Origin: Clostridiaceae bacterium
GTDB lineage: Bacteria; Bacillota; Clostridia; UBA1212; DUPL01
Assembly (NCBI GenBank): GCA_012522035.1
Contig: JAAYLF010000034.1
Location: forward strand, 1 to 14,302
DNA: 14,302 nucleotides
Direction: 5' to 3'
The position numbers and the translations under genes are program-made. How positions within the stretch are numbered: the stretch's first letter is position 1; each line of letters begins with the position of its first letter. Shown piece after piece: positions 1-7,416 of the stretch. The notes beneath the pieces were generated by a model that saw only the letters and a program-made list of their open reading frames with translations, ran no database searches and was not told where the DNA came from.

Positions 1-9
1 AGTCCATTC

Positions 10-1146
10 TTATCTTTCGCCCGGATCTGGTGGTGGACCTGGATCATAGATGAATTCATCGTGTGCTTTGATGTAATCGCCCTTGTAGTAGAAGTAGTAG
101 ATTGCGTCAGGATTAGCATCTTTCAGCTCTTGCACCTGTTCAAGTGTAAGGCTTGGTGGATTAAAGGAGCACCATTCCACCTTGTGCAATCCTATAAGCG
201 GAGTCAAATCCTTAATATCGCCGTTTTCTCTAAGGAGAAGGAACCTCATCTCCGTCATGTTCCTCAGGGCTTCAATATTTTCAATCTTGTTGTCATTCAG
301 CTTAAGAATTCTCAGCTTAGTCAAATTTTCCAAAGGAGATATATCTTCAATTTCATTGTATCCAAGTTCCAGTTCCTCCAGGTTGACCAGATTTCTCAAA
401 GGCGACACATCTTTTATTTTATTCTTGCCAAGATGCAGAACCTTCAGTTTGGTCAGCCCCTCCAAAGCACTAATATCCGATATCTGGTTGTCACCAAGAT
501 ACAACTCTTCCAGATTCGTCAAATATTTGAGTACGCTTATGTCTTTGATCTCATTCTGTGTCAATCTAAGAACTCTAAGCTTGGTGAGATCCTTTACTCC
601 ACTTATATCCTTAATTCCACTGTTATACAAATGCAGCTGCTCAAGGTTCTTGTATTTCTTAAAAGAATCCAAATCCGTTACATTGGCATTTGGTCTTTCT
701 ATAATCTTTACTGTTGCCGCATTGCTTCTTTGCGAAGCAAGAAAAAGCAAACCTATGCCACCAATAATCACAACTATGATTGCCAGTACTACTCCCAAAG
801 CTTTGAAAGCATCATTCTTGTATCCATGTCTGCCATACGTTCCATAGGACGGTTTCCTGCTTTCACTTGCCATATGTACGGAAGAAGCTTCATCGGCCTT
901 GGATATTACAACGTCGGAATCATTCTGATGCGGCAATACGGTTTCCATTTTTTCACGCACAGGAACTTCCTGTTTTACACCTTCGCTTGTCTGCTTTGAA
1001 CCATCGTTCTTCAATACAGGAGGCTTGGGCGTTCCCTGAGCCCTGTTCAAGTATGACTTTGGCAAAACAGGCGGCCTTGGTGGTGAATTGCTATTGACTT
1101 TTTCATTAGGATTAACGTTTTGATTGTCAACTCTATTGCTATTCAT
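10..1146 (-). CDS. Membrane-anchored leucine-rich-repeat surface protein
   Basis: Predicted type II membrane protein, 378 aa. From the N-terminus: a polar, Pro/Asn-rich segment (about 1-110) with two similar PPVL motifs (RPPVLPK, KPPVLKN); a basic stretch ending at one hydrophobic helix (about 116-137); then seven tandem 22-residue repeats (about 168-322) of the form LxxLxLxxNxIxDIxxLxxLTN, the SDS22/internalin-like class; and a Pro-rich tail (DPGPPPDPGER). Basic residues just before the helix suggest N-inside, repeats-outside. LRR domains bind proteins; the ligand is unknown. An upstream in-frame ATG at 1164 would give 384 aa. I prefer the ATG at 1146 because GAGAGG lies 7 nt upstream, and the predicted transcription start (near 1174) leaves almost no leader for the ATG at 1164. 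The family is clear; the function is not. Confidence 0.88.
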   Translation of the reverse strand: MNSNRVDNQNVNPNEKVNSNSPPRPPVLPKSYLNRAQGTPKPPVLKNDGSKQTSEGVKQEVPVREKMETVLPHQNDSDVVISKADEASSVHMASESRKPSYGTYGRHGYKNDAFKALGVVLAIIVVIIGGIGLLFLASQRSNAATVKIIERPNANVTDLDSFKKYKNLEQLHLYNSGIKDISGVKDLTKLRVLRLTQNEIKDISVLKYLTNLEELYLGDNQISDISALEGLTKLKVLHLGKNKIKDVSPLRNLVNLEELELGYNEIEDISPLENLTKLRILKLNDNKIENIEALRNMTEMRFLLLRENGDIKDLTPLIGLHKVEWCSFNPPSLTLEQVQELKDANPDAIYYFYYKGDYIKAHDEFIYDPGPPPDPGER

Positions 1147-1180
1147 TTGTTTTCCTCTCTTCATAGTTTATCCTACTAAT

Positions 1181-1209
1181 ATTTTAGCATTCACTTTTTC
1201 TTAATTCAA
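1181..1209 (-). promoter_or_regulatory. Predicted sigma-A promoter of the LRR gene
   Basis: On the minus strand TTGAAT (1209-1204) is followed after 17 bp by TAAAAT (1186-1181), preceded by TGC, so it also reads as an extended -10 (TGnTAAAAT). Transcription would begin near 1174, about 28 nt before the preferred ATG at 1146. Predicted from sequence only. Confidence 0.55.
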
Positions 1210-1262
1210 CTGATTATGGTATAATTATCAGATTGTTAAAACATAGTTCATATAATATCTGT

Positions 1263-1292
1263 CTGACACTGGCAACTGAAATATGCTAAAAT
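1263..1292 (+). promoter_or_regulatory. Predicted promoter of pdxA
   Basis: CTGACA (1263-1268) and TAAAAT (1287-1292) are separated by 18 bp, giving a start near 1299 and a leader of about 25 nt. An alternative further upstream is an extended -10, TGGTATAAT (1217-1225), with no convincing -35. The region 1147-1323 between the divergent LRR and pdxA genes otherwise shows nothing but AT-rich spacer. Confidence 0.45.
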
Positions 1293-1323
1293 AAATCAAA
1301 TGGAATATGAAAGGATGATTTAA

Positions 1324-2268
1324 TTGGCAAAGCCTGCCGTAGCTATAACAATGGGCGATCCTCTTGGAATCGGACCTGAAATTGTAATAAAGTCAATGGC
1401 TCACAGCGAAGTATTTGATGCTTGTGAACCTGTTATTGTAGGAAATCGTAATATACTAAAAAAAGCAGCCGAAATTCAAAACCTTGCTGAAACATTTGAA
1501 AAGGTTAAAGATTCAATCGTGGATGTGTATACAGAAGAAAACATGACACGAAAAGCAGCCGGGAAAGCAGCCTTTGAATATATTGACAAGGCAGTTTCTC
1601 TATGTGTGAACAAAAGAGCAGATGCTATAGCAACGGCTCCAATAAACAAGGAACACCTTAAAGAAGCCCACATCCCATATATCGGTCATACGGAAATATT
1701 GGCAGGACTTACGAATACCAACGACCCTCTTACAATGTTTGAAACCAATTCCTTAAGAATATTCTTCCTGTCAAGACATGTATCACTGATTGAAGCATGC
1801 AGTCTTGTAAAAAAGGACCGCATCTACGAATATATTTTAAAATGCGACAATGCACTTAAAAAACTGGGAGTTGACAAAGGTACGATGGCAATAGCTGCAT
1901 TGAATCCCCACAGCGGTGAAGGCGGAATGTTTGGAATGGAAGAAATAGAAGAAATAATTCCTGCGGTAAACATGGCAAAAGCTGATGGCATAGATGTTGA
2001 AGGTCCAATAAGTGCCGACTCAATTTTCCATCTTGCCCATATCGGAAGATATAACTCGGTTCTTTCCATGTACCATGACCAGGGACACATTGCCTCTAAA
2101 ACGCTGGACTTTGAAGGCACCATATCTCTTACAATAGGCCTTCCCTTCCTCAGGACATCCGTAGATCACGGTACTGCCATGGACATTGCCTGGAAAGGCA
2201 TAGCTAATGAACGAAGCATGGTGGAGGCAATTCTGGTTGCAGCAAAATATGCTCCCAAATACAAATAA
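1324..2268 (+). CDS. pdxA: PdxA-family 4-hydroxythreonine-4-phosphate dehydrogenase (PdxA2-like)
   Basis: NAD-dependent, metal-dependent dehydrogenase/decarboxylase of the PdxA family, 314 aa against about 329 for E. coli PdxA. Seen: MGDPLGIGPEI at 10-20, GHTE at 121-124, the probable metal-ligand histidines H152, H196 (NPHSGEGG) and H251 (YHDQGHI), and GLPFLRTSVDHGTA at 272-285. Classical PdxA makes the pyridoxal phosphate precursor. The YHDQGHI segment (YHDQVLP in E. coli PdxA, from memory) and the late AWKG motif resemble PdxA2, which acts on 4-phospho-D-threonate or -erythronate, so the substrate is uncertain. The start is TTG with AAGGA 8 nt upstream; no other start keeps the first beta strand before MGDP. 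It stands alone, without a DUF1537 kinase or other pdx genes in view. Confidence 0.9.
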   Translation: MAKPAVAITMGDPLGIGPEIVIKSMAHSEVFDACEPVIVGNRNILKKAAEIQNLAETFEKVKDSIVDVYTEENMTRKAAGKAAFEYIDKAVSLCVNKRADAIATAPINKEHLKEAHIPYIGHTEILAGLTNTNDPLTMFETNSLRIFFLSRHVSLIEACSLVKKDRIYEYILKCDNALKKLGVDKGTMAIAALNPHSGEGGMFGMEEIEEIIPAVNMAKADGIDVEGPISADSIFHLAHIGRYNSVLSMYHDQGHIASKTLDFEGTISLTIGLPFLRTSVDHGTAMDIAWKGIANERSMVEAILVAAKYAPKYK

Positions 2269-2269
2269 T

Positions 2270-2290
2270 GGACGGGGTCAATGCCCGTCC
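2270..2290. terminator. Hairpin between convergent pdxA and DUF4956 genes
   Basis: GGACGGG (2270-2276) pairs with CCCGTCC (2284-2290) around a 7-nt loop. It begins right after the pdxA stop and is followed on the plus strand by an AT-rich run (ATTAATTATTTTATT). On the minus strand the bases beyond the stem are also T-rich, so it may serve both converging transcripts. Confidence 0.7.
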
Positions 2291-2319
2291 ATTAATTATT
2301 TTATTCATAATACCATATA

Positions 2320-3024
2320 TTATTGAGTTGCAAACTGTGTCAACTGAATCTTGAAGTTTTGGTTCAACACCCTCACTTCATCAAGAAGTTCTTTTGTCAT
2401 TGAAACGTCCTTAATCTTAATGTGGTATTGCAGTTCTGTAACAGCTCCTCCGCTTATTATACGGATGCTGTTAAGAGCATATGAGCTTGTGAACTTCTCA
2501 AGGATTTCGTCAAACAGCCCATCATAGTTGATATTCTCAGGCACAGCAATTGTAAGGGTTTTTGCAACGTTTTTGCCTCTTTCCAGAGTAAAGGCGGTGT
2601 ATACGATAATAACAACACAGGTAATAAGTACAAATACCAGTGCGGGCAGATACAAGAAACAACCGGTAATAAAACCTGTGCCCATGCCAAAGAATATAAA
2701 CACGATTTCTTTTGGCTTGACCAGTGTACTTCTGTACCTGATTATTGACAGCGCACCTGCAAGGCTGAAAGCACGAGCTATGTTTGTTCCGATTACAGTA
2801 AGAAGTATGGACACAACAATGGGAACAACTATCAAAACAAGTCCAAACTCTCTCTGGTAATCAAAAGGCTTGCATGTAAGCTTGTAGGTAAAGTAAATAA
2901 GCACCCCAAATACACTTGCCACCAAAACTGTCATAGCTGCTCTCAGCACATTCTCAATACCGTTAATCTGCAATAAACCTTCAAAAAATTCCACTACTTG
3001 TCGAGAAAAATTGCTTTCTGTCAT
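2320..3024 (-). CDS. DUF4956 family membrane protein
   Basis: A 234-aa integral membrane protein recognised as DUF4956. Hydrophobic segments lie at about 27-48, 60-80, 106-122 and 124-146. Between the second and third is the family's conserved stretch (ARAFSLAGALSIIRYRST, 83-100). A soluble C-terminal domain of about 80 residues (about 155-234) follows and is probably cytoplasmic. No biochemical activity is established for the family that I know of. In many bacteria it lies next to a VTC-domain gene, as here, where the VTC gene ends 62 bp upstream on the same strand. I infer a membrane partner of the VTC enzyme, perhaps the pore or anchor provided by the SPX/VTC membrane part in yeast. AGGAG precedes the ATG by 9 nt. 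Last gene of its block, ending at the hairpin at 2270-2290. Confidence 0.88.
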   Translation of the reverse strand: MTESNFSRQVVEFFEGLLQINGIENVLRAAMTVLVASVFGVLIYFTYKLTCKPFDYQREFGLVLIVVPIVVSILLTVIGTNIARAFSLAGALSIIRYRSTLVKPKEIVFIFFGMGTGFITGCFLYLPALVFVLITCVVIIVYTAFTLERGKNVAKTLTIAVPENINYDGLFDEILEKFTSSYALNSIRIISGGAVTELQYHIKIKDVSMTKELLDEVRVLNQNFKIQLTQFATQ

Positions 3025-3086
3025 TTCTTTGTCTCCTATCTATTCTTAATTATTTTTATTTATAAAAAAAATTATGACCAACCTAA

Positions 3087-3854
3087 TCAAACTGCATTAT
3101 CATCCAGCTCATCGTATTCTTCATGTTGTTCTTCTTCAGTGTACTTTATGAAATGCGAGCAATACTTTGAAAAAGTTTGATTTCGATATCCGTACTTTGA
3201 AAGAATCCTGACAAGCCAGAAAGGAATGTTTCTGTCGGACTTGACCTCAAGAATTGCGATATTATCCGCAGTTACATAATCTCCATGGGAACCTTTTGTC
3301 AAATCGAGATCATAATCTCTTGTTCTGATATTTACATCAAACGTGATTCTCAGACGTGGGTCATCCTTGTAGAACAAGGCCAATCTTTCATAACTAACTA
3401 CAACAACAGGTTTCAGATTCTTCGAAACAATGACTTGTTTCAATTCCTTAAGAATCTGTCTGTTTGAACACTCATAGTCATTAACATCCGGGTCTTCTCC
3501 ATTTACACATGCTTCCATAAATCTCATGGCATCACCAAGACGCATTTTAACACGCCTCTTCATGACAAGACCTTTAAATTTGGCTTTGGTTTCAAAAAAA
3601 GATACGCTATCGTTATTTACTTCGCCATAAACGCGCAGCCTTACCTTTTGTCTGTATCTGTCCTTGTTCACAGTCTCGTAAAAACACTGCCATGTATCGT
3701 TGTCCAAGTAGATGCTGCTGATTGTATAATATCCATTTTCATCTGCATGTTCATCCTGTTCTATGTACGGAAGCAAATCGTCAAGCAACCTATCCATGTC
3801 GTCATATGTCATAGGAAACTTGTACTCATGTCTGCTAAAGTTCTCAATAAACAG
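3087..3854 (-). CDS. VTC-domain (polyphosphate-polymerase-like) protein
   Basis: Triphosphate-tunnel-metalloenzyme fold of the VTC class. Yeast Vtc4 uses this domain to make polyphosphate from ATP. The charged residues expected to line the tunnel are present in order (255-aa numbering): RHEYKF (8-13), SIYLDN (47-52), R72 and R74, E88/K90/K92, KRR (99-101), YER (155-157), R169 and D173, E203 and K205, K230. There is no membrane segment; the C-terminus is acidic. The longest frame begins at a GTG (3884) lacking a ribosome binding site. A near-perfect Shine-Dalgarno, GAGGTGAT (3866-3859), instead points to an in-frame CTG at 3854-3852, giving a protein that opens just before RHEYKF. DUF4956 follows 62 bp downstream, so a split VTC complex is inferred. 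Domain call firm; activity and product unproven. Confidence 0.85.
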   Translation of the reverse strand: MFIENFSRHEYKFPMTYDDMDRLLDDLLPYIEQDEHADENGYYTISSIYLDNDTWQCFYETVNKDRYRQKVRLRVYGEVNNDSVSFFETKAKFKGLVMKRRVKMRLGDAMRFMEACVNGEDPDVNDYECSNRQILKELKQVIVSKNLKPVVVVSYERLALFYKDDPRLRITFDVNIRTRDYDLDLTKGSHGDYVTADNIAILEVKSDRNIPFWLVRILSKYGYRNQTFSKYCSHFIKYTEEEQHEEYDELDDNAV

Positions 3855-3908
3855 TTTTATCACCTCGATATATAACGCTAACACTTTCTTAATACATTAA
3901 AGTTATTG

Positions 3909-3937
3909 ATTATACTATTTGATATAACAAATATAAA
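3909..3937 (-). promoter_or_regulatory. Predicted promoter of the VTC-DUF4956 pair
   Basis: A perfect TATAAT (3914-3909, minus strand) has a weak TTTATA (3937-3932) 17 bp upstream. A start near 3902 gives a leader of about 47 nt to the CTG start. It lies in the 72-to-100-bp gap after the metallophosphoesterase gene, so the pair may be transcribed separately from feoB. Confidence 0.45.
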
Positions 3938-3956
3938 GTGTTAAATTATAAACTTT

Positions 3957-5303
3957 TTATGAACGAATGCCAAAGGAATCAATAAGCTGCACCCTTTGAC
4001 GCATTACGTTTACTTCATACGTTTTTAATATTATACCATTTTCCGTTACAGTACAATAGGTGAATGTTGGATTATTCATGTTGAATGACTTGAAAGCATG
4101 AATATCTTCCATCTCTCTGAATGTACCGTCATATCGGCTGACACCTGCGCTGCTGTTTATCAAATATATTGTGCCTTGCACATCACTCAGCATGTCAACC
4201 TCGTCTTCTCCATCCATAACTTTTTCATATGTATAATTTCCTACCTTGCCCTCATGAATGGGTTCTGATCTGAAAAAGAAATGATCATGACCCTGCAGCA
4301 CAAGATCCACATTATACTTGTCAAACACGGGCAAAAGGTCTTCCCGCAGTGCTACAATTTCCTTGTCATCTGCGTGATTCGCATTAGTATAAGGTGCTTT
4401 ATGAGTAAGTACTACTACTCTTGAATCCTTGTGCTTTTTAAGCTCATCTTCAAGAAAGCTCATCTGTTTTTTAGGCAGACTCTTGTTTCCTGCGGTATAC
4501 AAAACAACGAAATGAACATCATTAAATGAAAAAGAATAATAACCGTTGGCCATGGGTCTTGTATCATAAACACTTCCAAGGGTAAAATACTCAAAAACCT
4601 CCATGTCGTCACGGTTGCCGGCCACAGGAACGAAAGTATTGTTTGCCATTATATACCTTGGAATATCCAAAACGTATTTCCACTGAAGAAAATTCTTCCC
4701 ATCATCAACAAAATCTCCAAGATGCATGTAGAAATCCACATCTCCGAACATATCCTGCGCTTTTTCAAGAACCCTTCTGTAATACTCGAAATCACTCCTC
4801 TTGTATCCTTGAGAATCCGAAACAATTATGAAGGAAAAATCCTTGCCCTGCCCGGGAGTCTTGAAGGTATATACATCACTTAGATTGTCTCCTTCCCCCA
4901 ACCTGTACAAATACCTGGTGCCAGGCTTTAAATCTGAAACAAACGCCCTGTGACGTGTAAATGTTCTGTCTTCCAATTCAGGATTCTTTTCTTCTGGTAT
5001 GCTGTCAACTGGATACTTCTGCACCACCTTTTCAGACTGGGCCTCAATCACAATACACTTGTCCATATCAAACCCGGCACCTGTATCCTCCATGTAGTAC
5101 ACATATCCTTTTTCAACTTCCTCTGAAGTATACCAGCAAAAGTTCTTTTGGGTATGTACATCCATACCAAACGTTACGGTTATGTTAAAAGGAAGATGGT
5201 AACTTTTTCTGGCTGAAAGAAAACCAAATACAATAACAACCGCCAATACAAGAATGGCAGCAAACATACCTAGTGCAGCAAATACAGCCTTTTTGCTTTG
5301 CAT
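3957..5303 (-). CDS. Membrane-anchored calcineurin-like metallophosphoesterase with Fn3-like N-domain
   Basis: A 448-aa protein built like bacterial purple-acid-phosphatase relatives. It has a signal anchor at about 6-28, a beta-rich Fn3-like domain at about 40-148 (ends KPGTRYLYRLGEG...TPG), then the catalytic domain. Metal-site motifs: D163-S-Q165, GD at 196-197, GNRD at 229-232, H301 in LTHKAPY, and GHDH with H339 and H341. The motif GDxxY of true purple acid phosphatases reads GDFVD here, so the Fe(III)-binding tyrosine is missing, and GNH(E/D) reads GNRD. A broader phosphoesterase is likelier than a true purple enzyme. It probably acts outside the membrane; the substrate is unknown. The GTG at 5318 lies within the ribosome binding site, so the ATG at 5303 (GGGAGG 5 nt upstream) is taken as start. 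It follows feoB by about 50 bp on the same strand. Confidence 0.87.
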   Translation of the reverse strand: MQSKKAVFAALGMFAAILVLAVVIVFGFLSARKSYHLPFNITVTFGMDVHTQKNFCWYTSEEVEKGYVYYMEDTGAGFDMDKCIVIEAQSEKVVQKYPVDSIPEEKNPELEDRTFTRHRAFVSDLKPGTRYLYRLGEGDNLSDVYTFKTPGQGKDFSFIIVSDSQGYKRSDFEYYRRVLEKAQDMFGDVDFYMHLGDFVDDGKNFLQWKYVLDIPRYIMANNTFVPVAGNRDDMEVFEYFTLGSVYDTRPMANGYYSFSFNDVHFVVLYTAGNKSLPKKQMSFLEDELKKHKDSRVVVLTHKAPYTNANHADDKEIVALREDLLPVFDKYNVDLVLQGHDHFFFRSEPIHEGKVGNYTYEKVMDGEDEVDMLSDVQGTIYLINSSAGVSRYDGTFREMEDIHAFKSFNMNNPTFTYCTVTENGIILKTYEVNVMRQRVQLIDSFGIRS

Positions 5304-5353
5304 GTAATCCTCCCTCACTTTCTCTTTTGTTTCATTTTATCACTGGGTATTTG

Positions 5354-7330
5354 CTATGTCAAAACAAGTTTTCCTACAGAATATACAAGAAAAGAAACTG
5401 CATAAGCAACAAGAATCTGCCATATTGCACTGAAAATCGCAAATTTCCTGCTCCCAAGCTCTTTTTTCATGGTTGAAAAGGTAGCCATGCAAGGCACATA
5501 CAGCAGTGTGAACACCAAAAACGAATATGCTTCAAGTGGAGTATTGAATACATCCACTCCACCATGCATCATGTTTAAGGTAGATACCAGTTCCTCTTTT
5601 GCCTCAAGCCCGGAAATGAGCGCAACAGATGCCCGCCATGTCCCAAAACCAAGCGGCTTGAATATAACGGATAGGGCTTTTCCTGCAGTGCTGATAATAG
5701 ACTCGCTGCTTTCAACATATTGAAGTTTTAAATTGAAGCTTTGCAGAAACCACACTACAAGACTCATGAAAAAAATCAATGTGGCAGCTTTCTTTAAAAA
5801 ATGCTCCACCCTCTCCCATACATGTCTTAACGCATTCTTGAGTATCGGCATCCTGTAAGGCGGCATCTCAATTACAAATGGAGTATCGCTTCCTTTAAAC
5901 AATGTGTTTTTAAATATGACACCAGACATTATCATGAGAATGATTCCCAACACATACAAGCTAAAAACCACCAATACCCGGTTTTCATTGAAGAAACGCT
6001 GTGCCAAAAACCCGTATATTGGCATTTTTGCAGAGCATGACATAAAAGGTATCAGCAGAATGGTCATCTGCCTGCCTTTCCTGTCTTCAATTGTTCTTGC
6101 TGCAAGGCATGCAGGTACCGTGCAGCCAAACCCCATAAGCATGGGAATGAACGCTTTGCCGGACAGGCCAATTTTTCCAAGCAGTCTGTCCATGACAAAT
6201 GCGATTCTTGCCATGTATCCCGTATCCTCAATAATCGATATAAGGAAAAACAAAATGGCTATCTGGGGCAAGAAGGACAACACTCCTCCAACCCCTGCCA
6301 ACACCCCATTTATTATCAAATCAATAATCATTTCCTGGGTGCCAAGCTTCACTAATCCTTTTTCCGTCACATTCCCCAAATACTCAACGAAATCATTCAC
6401 ACAATCCTGCAGAAACACACCCACCTGTCCAAATGTTAGAATAAAAACACAAAACATGACAAGAAGAAAAATCGGTATGGCAAGATACTTGTTGGTAACA
6501 ACACTGTCTATTTTCCTGCTTGCCAAATGCACCTTGTCCTTCCTCACTACCGTTTCACTTACTACCTTTTCAATAAATCCGTATCTGCTGCTGACAATGG
6601 AAGATTCCATATCACGCCCCTTTGCAATCCTGTCTATCTGCCTTATTGTGTCTTCAGACAAACCAATCCCTTCCCTTACAAGTTCATCCCCTTCAAGCAA
6701 CTTTATTGCAGCCCATTTTGATGAAACACCTCTTGCAATGGCATTTTTCCATACCAGTCTTTCAACCCTGAAAATCACATCATTAACAACATAATCGTAC
6801 ACACCTTTGGGAATGCATATTTTTTTAAACCTTGCAACATCAAACACAGCCTTAAGCAAATCATCGATACCTTCCCCAGTCTTTGCTGATATGGGGATGC
6901 ACTTTACGTTAAGCAATTCCGAAAGTCTTGGAATGTCAATAACATCTCCTCTTTTCCTTGACTCGTCCATCATGTTAAGTGCAATCACCATTGGCACTTC
7001 CATCTCTAATAACTGCATGCTCAGATACAGATTTCTTTCAATATTTGTAGCATCCACAATATTTATGACCACATCAGGCTTTTCAAACAGTATGTATTCT
7101 CTCGTCACAACCTCCTCGGGAGAGTATGGGGACAGCGAATATATTCCAGGCAGGTCAACAAGAGTAAATACATATCCATGTTTGCCAGCTGCTTTTACAA
7201 TACCTTCCTTCTTTTCCACTGTAACACCTGGACGGTTTCCTACATAATGCCTGCTTCCTGTTAGATTATTGAACAATGTGGTCTTTCCAGAATTCGGGTT
7301 GCCTACAAGGGCAGCACGTATTTTCTTCAT
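5354..7330 (-). CDS. feoB: Ferrous iron transport protein B
   Basis: Fe(II) importer of the inner membrane with a cytosolic GTPase domain, 658 aa (E. coli FeoB is about 773). The G protein part shows G1 GNPNSGKT (10-17), the switch region GNRPGVTVE (31-39), G3 DLPG (59-62), G4 NMMD (119-122) and G5 SAK (148-150). A helical linker follows. The membrane part starts near 281 and contains the two Gate repeats, with GFGCTVPA (400-407) and PFMSCSAKMPIYG (428-440); cysteines C403 and C432 are the conserved gate cysteines. GAGGTG lies 5 nt before the ATG. No feoA or feoC gene is next to it in this window, and no Fur-box-like palindrome is obvious in the 86-bp divergent region shared with prmA. A metallophosphoesterase gene follows downstream. 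Confidence 0.96.
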   Translation of the reverse strand: MKKIRAALVGNPNSGKTTLFNNLTGSRHYVGNRPGVTVEKKEGIVKAAGKHGYVFTLVDLPGIYSLSPYSPEEVVTREYILFEKPDVVINIVDATNIERNLYLSMQLLEMEVPMVIALNMMDESRKRGDVIDIPRLSELLNVKCIPISAKTGEGIDDLLKAVFDVARFKKICIPKGVYDYVVNDVIFRVERLVWKNAIARGVSSKWAAIKLLEGDELVREGIGLSEDTIRQIDRIAKGRDMESSIVSSRYGFIEKVVSETVVRKDKVHLASRKIDSVVTNKYLAIPIFLLVMFCVFILTFGQVGVFLQDCVNDFVEYLGNVTEKGLVKLGTQEMIIDLIINGVLAGVGGVLSFLPQIAILFFLISIIEDTGYMARIAFVMDRLLGKIGLSGKAFIPMLMGFGCTVPACLAARTIEDRKGRQMTILLIPFMSCSAKMPIYGFLAQRFFNENRVLVVFSLYVLGIILMIMSGVIFKNTLFKGSDTPFVIEMPPYRMPILKNALRHVWERVEHFLKKAATLIFFMSLVVWFLQSFNLKLQYVESSESIISTAGKALSVIFKPLGFGTWRASVALISGLEAKEELVSTLNMMHGGVDVFNTPLEAYSFLVFTLLYVPCMATFSTMKKELGSRKFAIFSAIWQILVAYAVSFLVYSVGKLVLT

Positions 7331-7355
7331 TTTTTCACCTCAAAATAATATATGC

Positions 7356-7384
7356 TTGTATACCTTCATAAAGAATTGTAAAAT
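7356..7384 (+). promoter_or_regulatory. Predicted promoter of prmA
   Basis: TTGTAT (7356-7361) and TAAAAT (7379-7384) with a 17-bp spacer. A start near 7391 lies downstream of the ATG at 7387 and upstream of the ATG at 7417, which supports the latter as the real prmA start. No convincing feoB promoter was seen on the opposite strand of the same gap. Confidence 0.55.
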
Positions 7385-7416
7385 ATATGCTGTATAAAAA
7401 CAGAAAGGAAAGAATC

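Noticed and set aside
182..645. Tandem 66-bp DNA periodicity as a possible repeat array or CRISPR
   Set aside because: The period is explained by the 22-residue LRR coding units; the units are diverged and there are no spacers.
61..999. Long plus-strand open frame opposite the LRR gene
   Set aside because: Antisense to a protein with perfectly regular LRR repeats; its product resembles no family and its length follows from the repeat composition of the real gene.
3885..3956. Terminator after the metallophosphoesterase gene
   Set aside because: Only a weak 5-bp AT-only pairing (AAAGT/ACTTT) with a 12-nt loop is visible; too unstable to call.
5904..6794. 296-codon plus-strand open frame opposite feoB
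   Set aside because: Lies wholly within feoB, whose motifs are intact on the minus strand; no ribosome binding site or recognisable domain.
7331..7416. Fur box or other metal-responsive operator before feoB
   Set aside because: The region is AT-rich with TATA-like runs but no 19-bp Fur-type palindrome could be made out.
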